From contig CAYQNS010000227.1 of NCBI GenBank assembly GCA_964418755.1, positions 1-5,915 on the forward strand: a stretch of 5,915 nucleotides of DNA, read 5' to 3'. Below are positions 4,989 through 5,915 of the stretch, piece after piece (position 1 is the stretch's first letter; each line of letters opens with the position of its first letter). The stretch comes from 4572-123 sp964418755. GTDB lineage: Bacteria; Desulfobacterota; Desulfobacteria; Desulfobacterales; 4572-123. The notes beneath the pieces were generated by a model. The model had not been told where the DNA came from. It was given only the letters and a program-made list of their open reading frames with translations, and ran no database searches. The position numbers and the translations under genes were made by a program.

Positions 4989-5915
4989 AAAGGAAGTTCT
5001 AACTGAACAAGTGTTTCAACCTCCTGTTTGTTTTCAATATCACTGTTTTGTTCATCAATATCTTCTCCATCCAATTTTTTAGATAATAACGAAAGATCTT
5101 CAGCATTGACCCATCCCAGTTCTTTGTCTTTTTTTATCCGGCGGATCTTGTCGCGTATTTCAAGACCGGTTTGAGAATCCCAATCAAGCGATATGTTTTG
5201 TTGAACGGCAGCTATGAGCATCTCTTTTATTAATTTTACCTCAGGACCAATTTTATGAAGATTTTGCCAATGTCCGGATGGTAAAACAACATCAAGAGCA
5301 ATTAGAATCGCCATTAAAGTTACAGAATGCTGATCAAAAAGGTAGTACCGGGCAGCCCTGTTGGCACTAATCCAGTTCATGGAATTTGTGTGGCAAGTGT
5401 ATATTGCTAAACGTACGATATCCTGCAGGGGAGGTATTTTATCCCATATCCGGTGTTTGGGTTCAAACTCATGGAAATAACAGCTATTCCACTTTTTGTT
5501 TTTGCTCCAATATTTTATTTCATCATCGGATGCAGGCCAGCAAAAGGGATCAGCAATATGTAACAAGGAACGAAATAAACGCTTTTTACTATAATTTGTT
5601 GCATTCTTTTCAGCCCATTGACACCATTTTTTTTCCATCGCGGGTGTCCATAAAGGGAAAGTATTCATGGATTCACCAGAATATCGAGAAATGATATACC
5701 AGCGAAGGTCGCTTGCAGTCAGTAAATAATCTGTGGAGGCTGTTATCGGATCGATATTGTCAAGATAATTCCGAAGTGCATAAACTGATGGAGAAACTTG
5801 AACAAATTCATATGAATCTATAATAATTGGGTAAATAGACGTTTCCAAAATATTATTTATTTCTTGTTTTTTAAATTCAAGCACGACTTCACTGGGTCTG
5901 ACCAACCCCTTAGAA
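4985..5915 (-). CDS. Unrecognised tryptophan-rich protein, 5' end beyond window
   Basis: I do not recognise this protein. At least 306 residues are readable from a TTG at 5905, but the frame stays open to the right edge and the TTG has no properly spaced ribosome binding site, so the true start is probably outside the window. The next in-frame ATG would remove about 80 residues. Counted from that TTG, the sequence is soluble-looking, with no signal peptide or membrane helix, and contains 12 tryptophans, several in a charged stretch (KKWCQW at 93-98, FCWPASDDEIKYW at 121-133, KKWNSCYFHEF at 137-147). A hydrophobic segment follows at about 195-210 (LMAILIALDVVLPS), then a basic stretch RDKIRRIKKDK (251-261), an acidic linker (about 279-297), and the extreme C-terminus QLELPF (301-306). 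That hexapeptide resembles beta-clamp-binding motifs such as QLSLPL of Hda. The gene is more AT-rich than the kinase gene it converges on, suggesting a different origin. No intrinsic terminator separates the two. Confidence 0.7.
   Translation of the reverse strand, partial: SKGLVRPSEVVLEFKKQEINNILETSIYPIIIDSYEFVQVSPSVYALRNYLDNIDPITASTDYLLTASDLRWYIISRYSGESMNTFPLWTPAMEKKWCQWAEKNATNYSKKRLFRSLLHIADPFCWPASDDEIKYWSKNKKWNSCYFHEFEPKHRIWDKIPPLQDIVRLAIYTCHTNSMNWISANRAARYYLFDQHSVTLMAILIALDVVLPSGHWQNLHKIGPEVKLIKEMLIAAVQQNISLDWDSQTGLEIRDKIRRIKKDKELGWVNAEDLSLLSKKLDGEDIDEQNSDIENKQEVETLVQLELPF

Noticed and set aside
5386..5694. 102-residue plus-strand frame inside the minus-strand gene
   Set aside because: It has no ribosome binding site and no protein-like pattern, whereas the opposite strand is open across the entire region.

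Overview
The window looks like an accessory stretch of a bacterial chromosome. It has mid-range GC in the MFS and kinase genes, and clearly AT-richer DNA upstream of hipB and in the last gene. Strong AAGGA-type ribosome binding sites and a small palindromic intergenic repeat fit a Gram-negative bacterium. The overall style resembles a sulfate-reducing (Desulfobacterota-like) or environmental proteobacterial genome. That assignment is an inference from style only, because no taxonomic marker is present.

Layout, left to right. Positions 1-163 form an AT-rich control region that ends in a probable autoregulated promoter with two dyad operators. Positions 164-1644 are a complete hipB-hipA toxin-antitoxin operon with an ATGA overlap; the kinase keeps every catalytic residue I looked for. 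Positions 1700-1838 hold a gene scar: the first ~13 codons and the last ~33 codons of an M20-type Zn-dependent amidohydrolase (carbamoylase), joined out of frame with the middle deleted. Positions 1866-3101 encode a 12-helix MFS efflux-type permease. Positions 3102-3308 are an intergenic region with an imperfect palindrome and a possible extended -10 promoter. Positions 3309-4895 encode an FGGY sugar kinase related to xylulokinase but with a changed sugar-site motif. Its stop codon lies directly against a strong ribosome binding site followed by about 28 readable codons that lack a normal start and then stop, probably the stump of a lost downstream gene. From 4988 to the right edge, on the minus strand, lies a large part of an unrecognised, tryptophan-rich protein that ends in a sliding-clamp-like hexapeptide.

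How the parts relate. HipB and HipA form a working unit: HipB represses the operon and neutralises the HipA kinase. The MFS permease and sugar kinase are probably metabolic or efflux genes left after rearrangement. The two stumps, one just after hipBA and one just after the kinase, indicate deletions or insertions in this region. I see no CRISPR array, rRNA, tRNA or intact insertion sequence. The items most deserving follow-up are the hipBA operator/leaderless arrangement, the two gene scars, and the unknown minus-strand protein.
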